A stretch of DNA of 64,000 bases from Dendrolimus kikuchii (Eukaryota > Arthropoda > Insecta > Lepidoptera > Lasiocampidae), in NCBI GenBank assembly GCA_019925095.2, contig CM034392.1, positions 7,576,887-7,640,886 on the forward strand, in the 5' to 3' direction. The notes under the pieces are model-generated. The model was not told the DNA's origin, ran no database searches, and saw only the letters and a program-made list of their open reading frames with translations. Of the stretch, positions 10,925 to 22,412 are shown one piece after another. A program made the position numbers and the translations under genes. Within the stretch, counting starts at the first letter, position 1. The number at the start of each line of letters is the position of its first letter.

Positions 10925-11095
10925 ACAGTTAGAATATTAATACCTATGTAAATTTAGAACATAATACAATACAATATAATATATTGTACAAAAATGCTAC
11001 ATAAAATCAAGAACATTAATACAAGTACAAGCGGCGGTCTTATCGCCCATGGCGATATCTTCCAGACAACCTTTGGATGGAGTATAAGAAGGATA
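10925..11095 (-). repeat. CR1/Jockey-type LINE 3' UTR fragment
   Basis: GTACAAGCGGCGGTCTTATC followed by GGCGATATCTTCCAGACAAC is the inverted LINE 3' block described for 6446..6577. The adjoining AT-rich 10925..11000 probably belongs to the tail. Confidence 0.5.
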
Positions 11096-11179
11096 ACAAA
11101 AGTCGATAGTTGCTAAACCAGCATAAGTAGAAAAAAAAATTAGGTTATTAATTAATAAATAGTAATAATATATAAGATA

Positions 11180-11273
11180 CATACATACATACATACATAC
11201 ATAACTTCACGCCAGTTCCCTTGCGGGGTAGGCACGAACAACAGAGTGCCATTTAGGCTTATTCTTACACACC
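11180..11273 (-). mobile_element. LINE-T 3' fragment with 14-bp target duplication
   Basis: A 94-bp insertion carries the last bases of the 37441..39682 LINE: (CATA)n tail, then AACTTCACGCCAGTTCCCTT and TAGGCACGAACAACAGAG. It is bounded by the perfect direct repeat TAATATATAAGATA at 11166..11179 and 11274..11287. Extreme 5' truncation plus a target-site duplication is the hallmark of target-primed reverse transcription. Confidence 0.85.
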
Positions 11274-11653
11274 TAATATATAAGATAATTTAATAATTAT
11301 AAACGATAACAAATTTACAAGTATTTAAAAGTTTCAAAAGTATCTAACTATAATATGTGAAATATATGAAACAACGCTGAAAAACTCAATGTCACCAAAC
11401 ATTTAAACAATGAGCACATTTTACGGTACTCATCAAAACATTTCCGCACGAAACGGTAAAGGAATTCTTTACATTTACAACATTTCGGACGTTGTGTGTA
11501 GGTAGTTATGAAAATCAAAAGACGTGAGCCAGGCCACAAAACAGCCCGAATTACTAATTAATTACTTACATAATGTATAATTTACCTTATTGTAGATATG
11601 TATATATTTGAGAAAATGACACATGTTACTATTTTTAAATTGTATTTATAATA
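11274..11653. other. Unassigned DNA between two LINE-T fragments
   Basis: The interval is AT-rich and does not match the LINE-T body, so the two flanking fragments are independent insertions and not one rearranged copy. A cysteine-containing open frame on the minus strand (11348..11539) has no splice signals or recognised domain. Confidence 0.4.
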
Positions 11654-11812
11654 AGCAGAAGGTGAGGTCAGGAGCCTTAAGAGCAGACGAGCGTGCATGA
11701 TAAGAGTTATGAATGTCAAAGAAGCAAGTGAGGTGTGTAAGAATAAGCCTAAATGGCGCTCTGTTGTTCGTGCCTACCCCGCAAGGGAACTAGCGTGAAA
11801 TTATGTATGTAT
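11654..11812 (+). mobile_element. LINE-T 3' fragment with 12-bp target duplication
   Basis: Begins AGCAGAAGGTGAGGTCAGGA and ends with CGTGAAATTATGTATGTATG, matching the C-terminal coding end and tail of the full element at 39510..39682. The direct repeat GTATTTATAATA flanks it at 11642..11653 and 11813..11824. The encoded tail (VMNVKEASEVCKNKPKWRSV) is still in frame. Confidence 0.88.
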
Positions 11813-12077
11813 GTATTTATAATATAAAAGAGTTGTCGGTGAAATACGATACCTTTTAAAACTATATCAAAATAATATTTTTAGTATCTATGTAAATAAT
11901 AATGAATTAATACGTTGTTTCACTGATTTAAGTTATGTCGTCATAACATGCTATTTTCGTATAAAATCCAGGGTTTTTTTGTACAATCAATCAACGAGTT
12001 CACAGCATAGTGAAATTAAACTATAAAACCAGTTTCAATTTTTTTTACAGATACGGAATAACCCCCATGTTCATACG

Positions 12078-12352
12078 TTGTTTATAAACGTCCTACTGCT
12101 GGGCTCGGGCCTCCCACTATTGAGGAATGGACAGTATACCCACCATGCTTTTCCAAGGCGGCTTGACGGTTTTGACCTATCGGTTGTCTCAATATACAGG
12201 TCTCTTCACGATGTTTGCCTTCACCGTTGTTAGCACGTGTTAATTACAATATGCACATTAGGTCAGAAAACTGCCTAATTGGTGCATGTTTTCGGGCCAG
12301 GATTCGAACCCGCGCCCTTAGGCGGTAGCGTAATGGCTAACGCACGCGTCCC
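12078..12352 (-). mobile_element. tRNA-headed SINE
   Basis: On the minus strand the head contains TTAGCCATTACGCTACCGCC, resembling a pol III A box, and GGGTTCGAATCCTGGC, a good B-box match. The body follows, ending in GGCCCGAGCCCAGCAGTAGG near 12110. The head-plus-unrelated-body layout is that of a tRNA-derived SINE. It is not a functional tRNA gene: the cloverleaf 3' half and CCA-proximal stem are not present. Similar SINE bodies are widespread in Lepidoptera. Confidence 0.65.
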
Positions 12353-12589
12353 AATGAATGCGGTATGAATAAAAAATTTTATTTAACTCTTTTTTAACGA
12401 GAACAAACCTCAATTACCTGTTCCAGCGTTACAGTACCATTTGTACTTTATTTAGAAAGTAATAAAATAATTACAGACGAAGTCTCGAATAACAGTTAAA
12501 ATGTACATTAATTTATGTACGGATGGTCTAAGTCCCGTGGACAACTCGCTGAATCAATGCCTCCATACTGGAAAATCTCAAGTTTGGAG

Positions 12590-12852
12590 ATCGTAAAAGT
12601 TATTAGTACTTTGGCCACATAGCCCGGAAGATTGCAGTCAATATGAAAAGACTTGTGGTCACTGGAAAAGTTGAAGGCAAGAGACCTCACAGTAGACCTC
12701 CAAATAGGTGGACTGACTTGATCGCTGACCAGCTGTGCACATCATTAAACTCGGCCGTTCATAGGCCATGCCGAAAATCGATCTCGGTGGAAAAGAGCGA
12801 TTATTCACTGCCATCAAGTCACGGTCCTCAGCAGTGAGGGAACGATCTAGAA
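12590..12852 (+). pseudogene. LINE reverse-transcriptase C-terminal tail
   Basis: Reads YFGHIARKIAVNMKRLVVTG, then KVEGKRPHSRPPNRWTDLIA, and on to a C-terminal HGPQQ and stop at about 12837. The order 'FGH-A-R ... GKVEG-R-GRPP-RW-D' is the standard C-terminal region following reverse transcriptase in many insect LINEs. An in-frame stop lies just upstream near 12595, and nothing of the polymerase domain remains, so the copy is dead. Confidence 0.65.
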
Positions 12853-13391
12853 GAAGAATTTACATGTAAAGTTTCTTGCACGACGTAATTAGACTAGGAA
12901 TGTAGAATTCCAATAGAGAAGAAATATAATCCGCATTTAAATCATCAGTCGGTGCTGCGATTTAAGTCGCAAATGCAAATTAGAATAGTTTGGATGCCTC
13001 GTCTGAACTATTCCTAGGAATGTTCCAATAACATGAAGAAGGGGAAGGTGTTTTATTTGCATAAAGGTCGTTTTCAGGGATTGAAATGAATTAGTTGAAA
13101 ATTTATTTAAATCTATGATTGAAGTAAATCCATACTATCTATCTTTCAAATAAAAAACAATGTTTGTATATTTGTTCTCTATGCGTTCCTAAACCATTGA
13201 CCAGATTGTGATGAAACTTTGGCTGAGTGTTCTGGGGACGCTCGAAAGAGTTTTTGGTTCAAAAATCTAAATAAATAAAAATCAATGTTTGTATATTTAG
13301 CATGTATGCGTTTCTAAAAAAATGTTTAGATTCTGATGAAAGTTTAGTATGGTATTCTAAGAACGTCCGTCAGGGCTTCTGGACCAAAAAT

Positions 13392-13850
13392 CTTTATTTA
13401 TTTATTTATTTATTGAGAAAACCAACAGCGAATACACAAATATAATATAAAATAGTTTACAATAAAAAGTAAGGCCAATAACAGGTCTTCCTTATTAACT
13501 GCCACTTTAGTAACAATTTTACAAAGCAAATATTGAATTTAAACAAATAAAGTAAAGTAAAGTCGGGTTGTGTTATGTAAAATTCAGCAAGTCATTAATT
13601 ATGTTACTTTTAAATTTGTATTTGGAGGACGCAAAAAGATCAATTTTACAAAATTTAGTATTATAAGTACGAGCCATACGAGAAAACAAAGAATTTTGTG
13701 TGTAGTTGGTAGAATTACAAGGAACATTCAGCAAAGATGTATGACGGGTACGGTATCTAGGTACATTATATGCCAATTTCGAGACGAGCTCAGGACAGTC
13801 AACACGGCTATGAACTATTTCATACAGCAATGATTATATATAAAATCCTT
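13392..13850 (-). pseudogene. LINE C-terminus and 3' UTR with (AAAT)n tail
   Basis: The minus strand encodes LYEIVHSRVDCPELVSKLAY, then NVPRYRTRHTSLLNVP and NSLFSRMARTYN. This is the 'DCPELL--L-F-VP-R-TR----F-VP---TNY--NSPL-R--R--N' tail that ends many insect CR1/Jockey-group LINE polymerases. It is followed by a stop at about 13573, a 3' UTR and an AATAAATAAATAAATAAA tail. The coding part begins at the truncation point near 13833. It lies nested in the surrounding composite repeat. Confidence 0.7.
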
Positions 13851-13865
13851 CTGTTCGTGTGTGTC

Positions 13866-14190
13866 ACTGAACTCTTCCTAAAAGGACCAATTTTCATTAA
13901 AAAAAATGTGTGTAGTCAAGTAGGTCCCGGGATGCTTTAGATTCATAATCGGACACGGTAGTTGGGGCCACTGAACTCCTCCTAAACGGTGGGACTGACT
14001 AGGATGATTTTTGTGTGTATTTGAATGGGTCCCGAGATGGTTTCACGATTGCATCGGGTAGATGGCGCCGCTGAACTCCACCTAAACGGTGGGACCGATT
14101 TTAACAATTTTTTTTGTATGTGTTAAAGTGGATTCGAGAATAGTTTAGATTAACAATTGCTCGTGTTAAGTGGCGGTGCAATCGGGTTCT
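13866..14190 (+). repeat. Three tandem units of about 100 bp
   Basis: Units begin at about 13866, 13969 and 14071 with CTGAACTCNNCCTAAACGGT and each carries GGTCCCGRGATGSTTTAGAT-like sequence about 60 bases later. Single related units are found at 29225..29405 and 34740..34905, so the tandem array is part of a dispersed repeat family and not a local satellite. Confidence 0.65.
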
Positions 14191-14270
14191 AGGCTTTTAT
14201 TTTTTAAGGGCAGAACAACGTCTGCCAGGTATAGCTAGAAATTATATAATATTGTAAATATGTCTATTCA

Positions 14271-14765
14271 TTGTGGTTATTTAAAAAAACAACTGTAATA
14301 CACTATATAAACTATGGAGAGCACGATGCAATTTTTTTAGATTTCTTGTCCGTTTGTCTGTTTGTTCAGCATTCACGTAAAAACTACTGGGCCGATTTCA
14401 ATACGGTTTTCGCTGATCGACAGCAAATTGTTAAACTTAAAATCTGCGCTACTTTTTGTCCTAGGAATCCTGTGGGAACTTTTCTGGGAATGCTTTAAAA
14501 TGGCCACGTTAAAAAAATCGAATTCCAATGTGATTTTTTCACTGACCGATAGTAAATTTCATGCGAAAAAATGTGTGATATTTTTTATCTCGGAAATCCT
14601 GCGCAAATTTTCCCGGGAGAGGTTTGTAGTTGTTCGGATGCATAAAAATTAGCTTATTTCGGCACAGTTTTCACTAAATCATAGCTTGCATTCGTTTTCA
14701 ATGGTCCGGTACTTTGTGTCCCGGGAATTTCAAGTCAAACGTGGACGAAGACGCATGTTCTAGTT
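14271..14765 (+). repeat. Repeat family R, copy 2 (near full length)
   Basis: Starts ACTATATAAACTATGGAGAG and CACGATGCAATTTTTT, continues through TACTGGGCCGATTTCAATAC and CGCTGATCGACAGCAAATTG, and ends GGGAATTTCAAGTCAAACGT with an AGACGCATGTTC end. Compared with the 54.2 kb copy it holds the same blocks in the same order, so the unit is about 490 bp. It is open in two frames over about 90 codons, which I regard as chance. Confidence 0.65.
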
Positions 14766-14769
14766 AATA

Positions 14770-16055
14770 TATAAAATGTAATAATGTTCTTTTAGATTTT
14801 TGTTCATTACATTCACGAACTTTCATAATATGTTTCCGTAAATATCCCTGCTGGGCTCAAGCGTTACTATATTTGAAGTTTTGCGTTCACCATCAACACA
14901 TTTTAATTGGAACAATAATAATATACATATCCCACACTGGCTGCCTAAATAGTACAAGCAATACGTGATTTGAAGTTAAGTGTTTGGAATAATAATAATA
15001 ACAGATTCGGGTGCGTTAGTCACTACGCAACCACGAGTTTGTTACCTTGCAGTCACTGATAAATGTAAATTAATTTAAAAGTAAATACATAATAATATCA
15101 AATTTAATATTTATTTATCTGCAATTAAACCTAATAATTACATGTTACATGCAATACAATCTATTATGTATGTCGCACGATCTCAAATGTTTTACTATAA
15201 TTATTATTTTATGTTATCGTTTATCTTTATAAAGTGTCAATGTCACATGTAAATGTCACTGTCAGTTGAGTTTTTGTATTAAGAGGTTGGCTATGACGGT
15301 TTGAAATTTCAATCACGTTATTGGTTTCTTTCCACATGTATATACGATACATGGTTTTAAGACAGTGAGTGGACTATTCCCTCCCAACTAGGACTAGCAT
15401 GTATTTGGGAATTACATTCGACGAAGATATTTTCTCTAAAGATGTTGTTATATATTGTGGTTGGGTGAGTTGAGTAATGAAATTCAAACACAATACACAT
15501 TAATTTAGAACAAAACACATAAAATAAATCTTTAGTAATCTCTACCTCACTCAACTTTTCCCATCGTGGTAAGACCACAAATATATTTTGACAGGCAAAT
15601 ATCGTTAGAACCGGCAACATTAATGGTCTAGTCCAAAACTAGATGCCATTAAATTTGAATTCTTAATGAGGGTTGGTATCCGCTCAAGGGTAAACAGAAC
15701 GTGCCAAAGTTAGCACTGAGCGCAAATTAGTTGAATAGGTACCGATATTGAGGGTGCCATCGTATGAAACCCGTCCGCAACAAGCTGGAGAAATTGCATT
15801 GTCGTTGGTTTTAAATGATATAACTAACTCGTGATCTTGTCTAAATAATTTTATTTAGGTACTTAAATATTTAACTGGAAATGTTGAGACGTTATCTCTA
15901 GAAACAGTTGCATTGCTAGTTTAAGATCGGCCATGATAATTAGTTTTGTTAATTTTTCCAACCGACAAGTTGGTGAAGTCCAAAAAGAGTGCCATTTTTT
16001 ATTTTACAATTTATATTTATTGTTTTTTTAATAATTAGATAGATAGCGCTTTATT
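14770..16055. other. Mostly unassigned DNA
   Basis: A stretch near 14845..15050 (CCCTGCTGGGCTCAAGC ... GATTCGGGTGCGTTAGTCAC) looks like a very decayed relative of the tRNA-headed SINE at 12078. The open frame at 15357..15620 on the minus strand has no recognised domain and no strong splice sites. Confidence 0.4.
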
Positions 16056-16059
16056 TATT

Positions 16060-16375
16060 TATTTAATTGGTTTGTTTACAGTTACTACTCGATAAAATTG
16101 TAGGAGACAAATTTAATTATAATACTAAGATTAGTGTGTAACCTATTACAAACAAACACAGCTTAGATGGAAAAATAAAAATAAGGACAAATATATTTAG
16201 ACATAAACCTATACATTTATATAAATACATAACAACAAGCACATATTTATAGTTTAAATGAAAATTATTGAAACAATTGTACACCAATACAAATATACTA
16301 TTATCTAATTATGCACACAGGGCGGTCTTTTGCTAAAAAGCGATCTCTTACAGATTACCACAGAAATGAATTGAG
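16060..16375 (-). repeat. CR1/Jockey-type LINE 3' UTR fragment
   Basis: GGGCGGTCTTTTGCTAAAAA followed by GCGATCTCTTACAGATTACC is the inverted LINE 3' block. The AT-rich segment back to the TTATTTATTTATTTAA tail at about 16050 fits the rest of the UTR. No coding part is seen. Confidence 0.5.
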
Positions 16376-16430
16376 ATGATAATGGCGGTGGTGGTATACG
16401 TAACATAGAGTACAACTACTTATTATTACA

Positions 16431-16663
16431 TTTTTTTTTCTTGCATGAGTTCAGCAGACAGGCAGGCCCACTTGATGGAAAGCGGTTACCATCGCCTATG
16501 GACATTTGCAACACCAAAGGTGCGACAAATGCGCTGCTGCTCTCTTGAGGGAGACTGGAACCTGGTCACTAATGACAGAATACAACACAAGGCTGTTATG
16601 GTGGCATACTCTACACCAGGGGTGGTAGCCATCCAGACGGGCAAATATCCTACCACCTGCTGG
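16431..16663 (-). mobile_element. SINE-A, short form
   Basis: The A-rich tail lies at 16431..16440 (T-run on the plus strand) and the body runs to CCTACCACCTGC at 16661. It therefore ends within a few bases of the point where three other short copies end (GCCAGGTGGTA in the sense direction). Small differences such as the missing CGG after GGCAGG are consistent with age. Confidence 0.75.
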
Positions 16664-16727
16664 ATATTACATATTTATAAATTGTAAAAAAAATACATAT
16701 TAAAAATATAAAAAGTAAAAAAATGTA

Positions 16728-16905
16728 AGGAGCCGGCAGCGGGGCCTACGGTCTAGGCTACCGGTAGTTACGGCTCCAGAAATAGGAACCTCCTCACAAT
16801 TCGTGCCGTGCTTAAGAGTACCGCCTTCTGTATCACCCATTTACCGAGCGAGAGCCTCTATAGATGTCGGCCGAGGTTCTTTGCTACTAGACACTGCTAC
16901 TACTG
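16728..16905 (-). pseudogene. LINE C-terminal coding remnant
   Basis: The minus strand reads RLSLGKWVIQKAVLLSTARI followed by VRRFLFLEP. The copy at 56255..56600 gives RLSLGSWVKGQILKATLLDA and ARIVIKFLPLEP in the same order, so both descend from one protein tail. It follows the general 'LG-W----I-KA-LL-TARI-R-FL' pattern of non-LTR polymerase C-termini. The surroundings carry stops in every frame. Confidence 0.5.
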
Positions 16906-17037
16906 TCGGTATGGTGATCGTTGAATCCATATACCACATGTCAGTAATCTCGTGTGTCGTCTCTTAGTTCGTCGTTAATTTATCAGTTTCAGCTTTTACG
17001 AGATTATGCCTGGTATGTCTCGCAGATTTTATTATTT

Positions 17038-17115
17038 TTATTTTTCTTGGAGTACTATAGACAGGCTGACGACCCACCTGATAGAAAACGGTTACCATCA
17101 GCTATGAACATTCTC
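17038..17115 (-). repeat. SINE-A 3' fragment
   Basis: ATAGACAGGCTGACGACCCA, CCTGATAGAAAACGGTTACC and TATGAACATT match the 3' portion of SINE-A (inverted). The match stops at about 17115, so this is a heavily truncated copy. Confidence 0.55.
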
Positions 17116-17119
17116 CATT

Positions 17120-19270
17120 GCCAGAGAGAAGCGTTCACGAAAGCTGGCTGCACAGCCACGCTCAATGGCAATGCTGATTTACCTTGCGAAATATGAACCA
17201 GCCCTTTGATCACGGATAGTGTCAAAGAGTTTCTTACAAAATGAAAATCAAAATATTTTAAAATTAACCTCAGATAACCCTATAATTACCCTAAAACATC
17301 TTAGAACAATAACAGAACCACATTCGAACCAGAATTCGTTTTCAACTTCATTCATATTTAATTTCAGTGTCTCGAGATTACATTCCAGGCGGAGCAAGCC
17401 AGATTGCTATTGCGGTTATTTATCTTATTACGAGCGACACAGCGGCCATTATCCTTTGTTTATCGCCGGAGGGCCCGCCATTGTGGCCGACGTCATTAAA
17501 ACTTAATAATGGTGGATTCAACCCGCCTCGTAAGCTGCATTTTCCCACCCATAGACCATGTGTTTATTTTGAAAAAGGAAAGCCTCTTTTGTGATATCTG
17601 TTCGTTCATTTTTTTCGGAGGCACAGGAACCCCAGATAATTGAGTCGGACGGCTTTAATCTTGACGTGACAACGCTTTTGCATTTGATCTGAATTGCCTA
17701 GCCAATTGGTTCACTCTAGTCTATTTACGTACCCAAAAGATTTTTGAAGTTCTTTATTTATTTACAATACTTTCTTCCCAAAACGATAGCCGGGACTATT
17801 GCTTACTTTAATTATATTTCTTACTAGTAAGCAACCTATTTAGTTTGGTATTACTGGCTCCATCTATTATTAGATGGAGCCAACAATTCTAGATTTAGAC
17901 TTGTAATATTACCTATTTTTATTTTAAAATAATGAAGGTACTTCCGAACTAAAACACTGTATAAATACTGCAAACCCGCTGTGAACCGGGCAGTTTTTAT
18001 TCCGAAGTCAAATAGAACTGGTCTCAAAGTTGTTCGTGTTTTGTTTTGGAAATTCCGTACTAACGACTTCTTCAGGCAACCTAAATTGAAATCCCTATGT
18101 ATTTATTATTAAAACTATACCATCACTTCATTTGCGCATGATTTGGACTATATGTTAATATAATATTTAAATAACATACACGAAAAATTAGAATAAAGTT
18201 TCTGTTTAAATCCTTAAAATTGTAATCGTTAAGCCTAAGTCTCTGTAGCTGGTTTTTTTTATGAAAAACTAGTCAAGAGAGAGACTTGACAAAAAAATCT
18301 TATTTATCTTTTATTACCAGAGCGAATCTGAAATGGGAAATTAAGATAAAATTTGGTCTTAACGGAGTTAATAAAGTATTTTCTTTGATTTTTCCGATTA
18401 TCATGAATATTATTATTATTCATTCCCAGTCTAACTTCTCGGCTACTTTTCAAGAGATTTTCTGATCCGTGATTCCGTTAAAATAGTCACGAAAACCTAA
18501 TATACTTATAAATAAGATTTAGATTGTTTATAGCAGTTTTAAAGATAAACCATAATAGTTCATTATTCTGCTCCATTATGAAACTTAATTACGAAGTCAA
18601 TTTAAAACTACTCAACCAACTATACAGCAACGAGGATACTTACACGACCCAATTTTAGGAAACTTTTAATAACTGATAATAGACTGACATTGGCTCAAAC
18701 TTTCCAATCCATTTTATCATAACCTGATCCACAGCGTTAGTTTCATATTACATCATCTGTTCCAAAGTTGTTAGGAAATCATAAACGCGGTCTTCCAGTT
18801 TATTATTTCATTAAAAGTTGGGTTGCACCTTTTGGTAAATTACTGAAATGGGGCTCAGGCGAATTAACGGACCACCTGATCTTATTAGCTAGCTCAGTCA
18901 ACCCATTAGGCTTCTGTTGGGAGCTATTGTACTCGAGCCCTCAAATTTAATAGCGGGACCTTTGAAAAGATTCAGCTGAAATTGATTGGAGATAGCAGTG
19001 TGAACTTTGATTTTGAATTAACGACAAGAGGATTACAACTCGGCCATAATGGATCGAGTTAAATGGATTAATTTATAAGCAAACGTTGTTATTATACAAA
19101 GCCTTATTGTCAAGTAATATTACACAAAATTCATTATTTTGGATAATATGTCATAAGGTTTTATGACTTGCTTGTTTCGTTTGCTATTTAAACGATTGAA
19201 TTTCAGTCTCTATAAAGAGTTTTAAAGCACGTGATCATTCTTGAGGTGATAAGAGAACTGGTACCATTTT
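17120..19270. other. Unassigned DNA, locally GC-richer
   Basis: The stretch 17355..17600 is richer in G and C than its neighbours (CGCCGGAGGGCCCGCCATTG) and is open in two frames for about 75-95 codons, but no domain or splice pair is convincing. The remainder is AT-rich and unrecognised except for the perfect palindrome at 17855..17882. Confidence 0.4.
17855..17882. repeat. Perfect 12-bp inverted repeat
   Basis: TGGCTCCATCTA is followed by a 4-base loop (TTAT) and its exact inverse. There is no T-run or gene end beside it that would suggest a processing signal. Confidence 0.6.
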
Positions 19271-19271
19271 A

Positions 19272-19400
19272 GGCGATTTTTTTTGCGGACACCCTACTGT
19301 TCCAGAAGACAAGAATGGGTCAGTATGAGATTCGCCGGCTGCTTTACCGCAATAGTTAATAAACACCCCGGTGTTCTTCCTGTCGTCATATGCTGGAACC
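19272..19400 (-). repeat. Fragment of the 56.3 kb LINE family
   Basis: TTTGCGGACACCCTACTGTT, AGTATGAGATTCGCCGGC and ACCCCGGTGTTCTTCCTGTC line up in order with TTTGCGGACACCCTGCCGCG, AGTATGGGACTCACCGGCC and CCCCTTGGTGTCCTTCTGTC at 56291..56405. The copy is degenerate. Confidence 0.5.
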
Positions 19401-19499
19401 ACAGGTAATAAATAGGTGGTGCCAACGCCACGGTCTTGGCTAATGTAGGATTACGTACGTCTGCGAGTGTGGAACTCAGAAAACCGGTACGAATCACAA

Positions 19500-21140
19500 A
19501 CAATAAATAGATCAGGATGACGATTCAACGAAGTAATTATACCTGCCTTCCGGTTAGTTTACCCGTAGAAGATGGTTTTTAAAGCTAAGTTATATACTTA
19601 TATTAAATTCTAATCTAATAATACTGTTTATTATTTAATGCAGAGCCAAAGTTTTCAAGTTACATTTCCGCCATCTCTTGTTCAAACCTCAATACAAATT
19701 CTTGATACATACACATTCCTTCTCTTTTCGTATTATAGTATGTATGCATATTTATCTCTGTCCCTCCAATTTCCCCTTACTTCTGGCAAGATGTCACCAT
19801 TTTGTCGTCGGATTCTTTTGCGGTATTAAAAAGACACCTGTGAGAAATAATAAGATTTTTGGCAAGTGCAGTGAGTTTGCTTGTGCTTTTTACTTTCAAA
19901 TTCCGCACACAGAAATACCAATCTACTAGGTGTAAATATGTCAAATATTCTTTATTTATTTGTATTAATTTATAATAGAAATAAATGTAACTTATGTTAT
20001 ATTTTCAACACAAAATTGTTTTTCATCTTCTGATTTTCCATTTTAAAGTCAATATTTTGCAGTAGATTGTGATATAAAGTTATTGTACATGCAGATTGTA
20101 CAAAAAGTTCTTGCAAGTACATATAATAAGTGTCATCTTATAAAGTCATTAGGCATGTTGAATAGTTCAAATTCTTTACGTTACCAATTCAATATACGCC
20201 TAACATTCTGTAGTTAACTTGCTGCACGCCAACAACAAATAATCGGTCAATTTTGTGCTAAATTAAGAAAAATCAAACAAAGTAAAGGGTAATTTGATTA
20301 AACGAACCCTTTTGTCCCCTGCGGGTCCAATGGGACTCACAAATAAAGACGGAGTACTCAGTCGAAGAGCAACCTTCGGGGCTGCCGGTATAATTGAGTT
20401 TGGGAATGCGAGGACATGCCACTCTTGATACCATTCATTGTCATTTAGGGTAGTGTAACGAATCTCAGATTTGGTTTAAATATACAGATCATACGGACTT
20501 GAAGAGCTGTGACTCAATATAAACACTGACAACTCACCGCTTAAGTCACGGTTTTGCGTAAAATACGCATACATGGTTTATTCTTAGATCATTTTCTTAC
20601 ATTACTAACAAGATTTTTGAAATGAATTACACTACACTATTACAATTACACTACACTATTTAATGATATTTAAAGATACAATTTAAGTAAAATTTTATCC
20701 AAAAATTTACCTTGTATATAAAACAAGGTATATAATTATACTTTATTCAAATATCTATTTAGTCTGAGCGGACGTATGACGCCAGTGAGTGAGTAAATTG
20801 CTAATCATTAATATGCAGGGATCAATTGAGCTACTCCGTGAGTCAATTCACATATTCAACTCAGCAAACTGTTAAGTTCCACAACACTACTGTCAAATCA
20901 TAGAGAATATAAATACACGATCCTTCACTTGGGAATAGCGATGGATGTTAAAACAATGAATCCTTTTTCTTTGTGTTCTTATATGATTTTTAAATTATTA
21001 GCTTTATGAGAGGACCCTTTAGGCAGTTTTTATTGTATCTCTTGAAAGAATTTTTGATCAGAGAAATATAATTTCTTTTTGTCTATATTCTATTACAGCC
21101 ATCAGTAATAGTATCGCGTGACTGGGTCAGTTTCATTTTG
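19500..21140. other. Unassigned AT-rich DNA
   Basis: A short tandem duplication of AATTACACTACACTATT occurs at about 20629..20662. Nothing else is recognised. The patch at 20310..20420 is GC-richer but has no open frame of note. Confidence 0.4.
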
Positions 21141-21143
21141 TGA

Positions 21144-21375
21144 TTTTTTTATAGCTCAAATACATATAGCAGATTGGCCGACGTTCCACCTGACGGAAAG
21201 TAGTTGCCATCGGCTATGGACATTTACAACACCAAAGATTTTACCAATGTGCTGCCGGCCGCATAGGGGGGAGTAGAACCTGGTCGCTAATGACGGTATA
21301 CAACACATAAAAAAAATCGAAATCGATCCAGCTGTTTAGGAGGAATTCAGTCACATACAGACGCACGGAAGAATT
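21144..21375 (-). repeat. SINE-A fragment fused to a LINE-like tail
   Basis: GACGTTCCACCTGACGGAAA, GTTGCCATCGGCTATGGACA and TTTACAACACCAAAG are SINE-A 3' blocks (inverted). Family resemblance stops at about 21308. It is followed on the plus strand by AAATCGATCCAGCTGTTTAG, GAGGAATTCAGTCACATACA and GACGCACGG, a non-LTR 3' tail motif. The join may be two insertions side by side. Confidence 0.55.
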
Positions 21376-22002
21376 TTATATATGAAGATAAAGTCGATTT
21401 TATAAGAAATCGAGTCGGTAACACATTTGGACACTAATAGATCCGTTATCAAGCTGTTAAAAGTAAAATAAATGCTTGGAAATAGTGATAACAATGATAC
21501 TACGATCCATAATGACACTGTCTCACAAATAACACTGCGCCAGCGTTACACAATAATTAACTACTACCAGCCTTAAAATGAAAACGTAATAAAATAAATA
21601 TTTTGGTTATTTAAGTAACTGTCTAGATTTTGCCTCAGAGCCGTGGACCCTCCACGACGCATTTCCACTTCGAAAAAAGCTTGTACATAACGTAACAAAC
21701 TTTACCCTAGTTCATATTTATGCTTGTTAAACCACATATGCCGTGAAATCACAACAACTGTTGATCCACTTCTGACCCCGACATCTGATTGTCAGATAAC
21801 AAATATGCCCTATTTTTCCGAGCTTGTTACGCTCACCCACATTGCTGACGTCAATGGGTTGCATTGAACTAATTTTAACTTTACCCGCTTCGTATTGCTT
21901 ATTTTTCCAAGTATATTTGATATTTCTGTTACGTATTTCGTGTCATATTATTAGTATTTTGTATCATCTGTTGTTATTTTGTATCATGTCAGTAGTATTT
22001 TG

Positions 22003-22322
22003 TATCATGTTTTATTTTATTTCATTGCGTGAGTTCAACAGACAGGCAGACGGCCCAATTGATGGAAAGCGGATACCATCGCCTATGAACATTTGCAACA
22101 CCAAAGGTGCTACAAATGCGCTGCTGCTCTCTTAAGATAGACTGAAACCTGGTCACTAATGCCGGAACACACCTCAAGGTTGTTATGGCGGTATACTCTG
22201 GACCAGGGGAGGTGGCTATCTAGTCGGGAAAACCACCCGGCTGTGGGTTGTTTTGTCGCCTCTCACGCCAGGTCACCCGGCCGCAGGCAATTGTATTCTT
22301 TCTCCGTTCCTGCACGGTTATG
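22003..22322 (-). mobile_element. SINE-A, long form with candidate target duplication
   Basis: All marker blocks of the family are present from the TTTTATTTTATTT side (tail) to TTCTCCGTTCCTGCACGG (5' end). ATCATGTCATTAGTATTTTG after the 5' end (from about 22323) resembles ATCATGTCAGTAGTATTTTG before the tail (about 21983..22002), with one mismatch. The upstream region is itself locally repetitive (GTATTTTGTATCATG), so the duplication call is tentative. Confidence 0.75.
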
Positions 22323-22412
22323 ATCATGTCATTAGTATTTTGGGTCTAAAATTAAATTTTACACATTATTATATACACTTTCTGACGAGAGACACGTTGA
22401 TACATGGTTACA

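Larger units (their letters stand above)
13150..14240 (+). repeat. Composite retroelement 3' region with internal tandem units
   Basis: Two diverged units of about 140 bases (13170..13260 and 13300..13390), each with TGTATATTT...ATGCGTT...GATGAAA, are followed by three tandem units of about 100 bases (13866..14190). The region ends in AGAACAACGTCTGCCAGGTA and TAGCTAG. A separate LINE copy (13392..13850) interrupts it. The ending is the inverted counterpart of the AGCTGTCCCGGCAGACG family. Confidence 0.5.

Noticed and set aside
11166..11824. LINE-T fragments at 11180 and 11654 as one twin-primed inversion
   Set aside because: Both are 3' ends with complete tails and different target duplications, so they are separate events.
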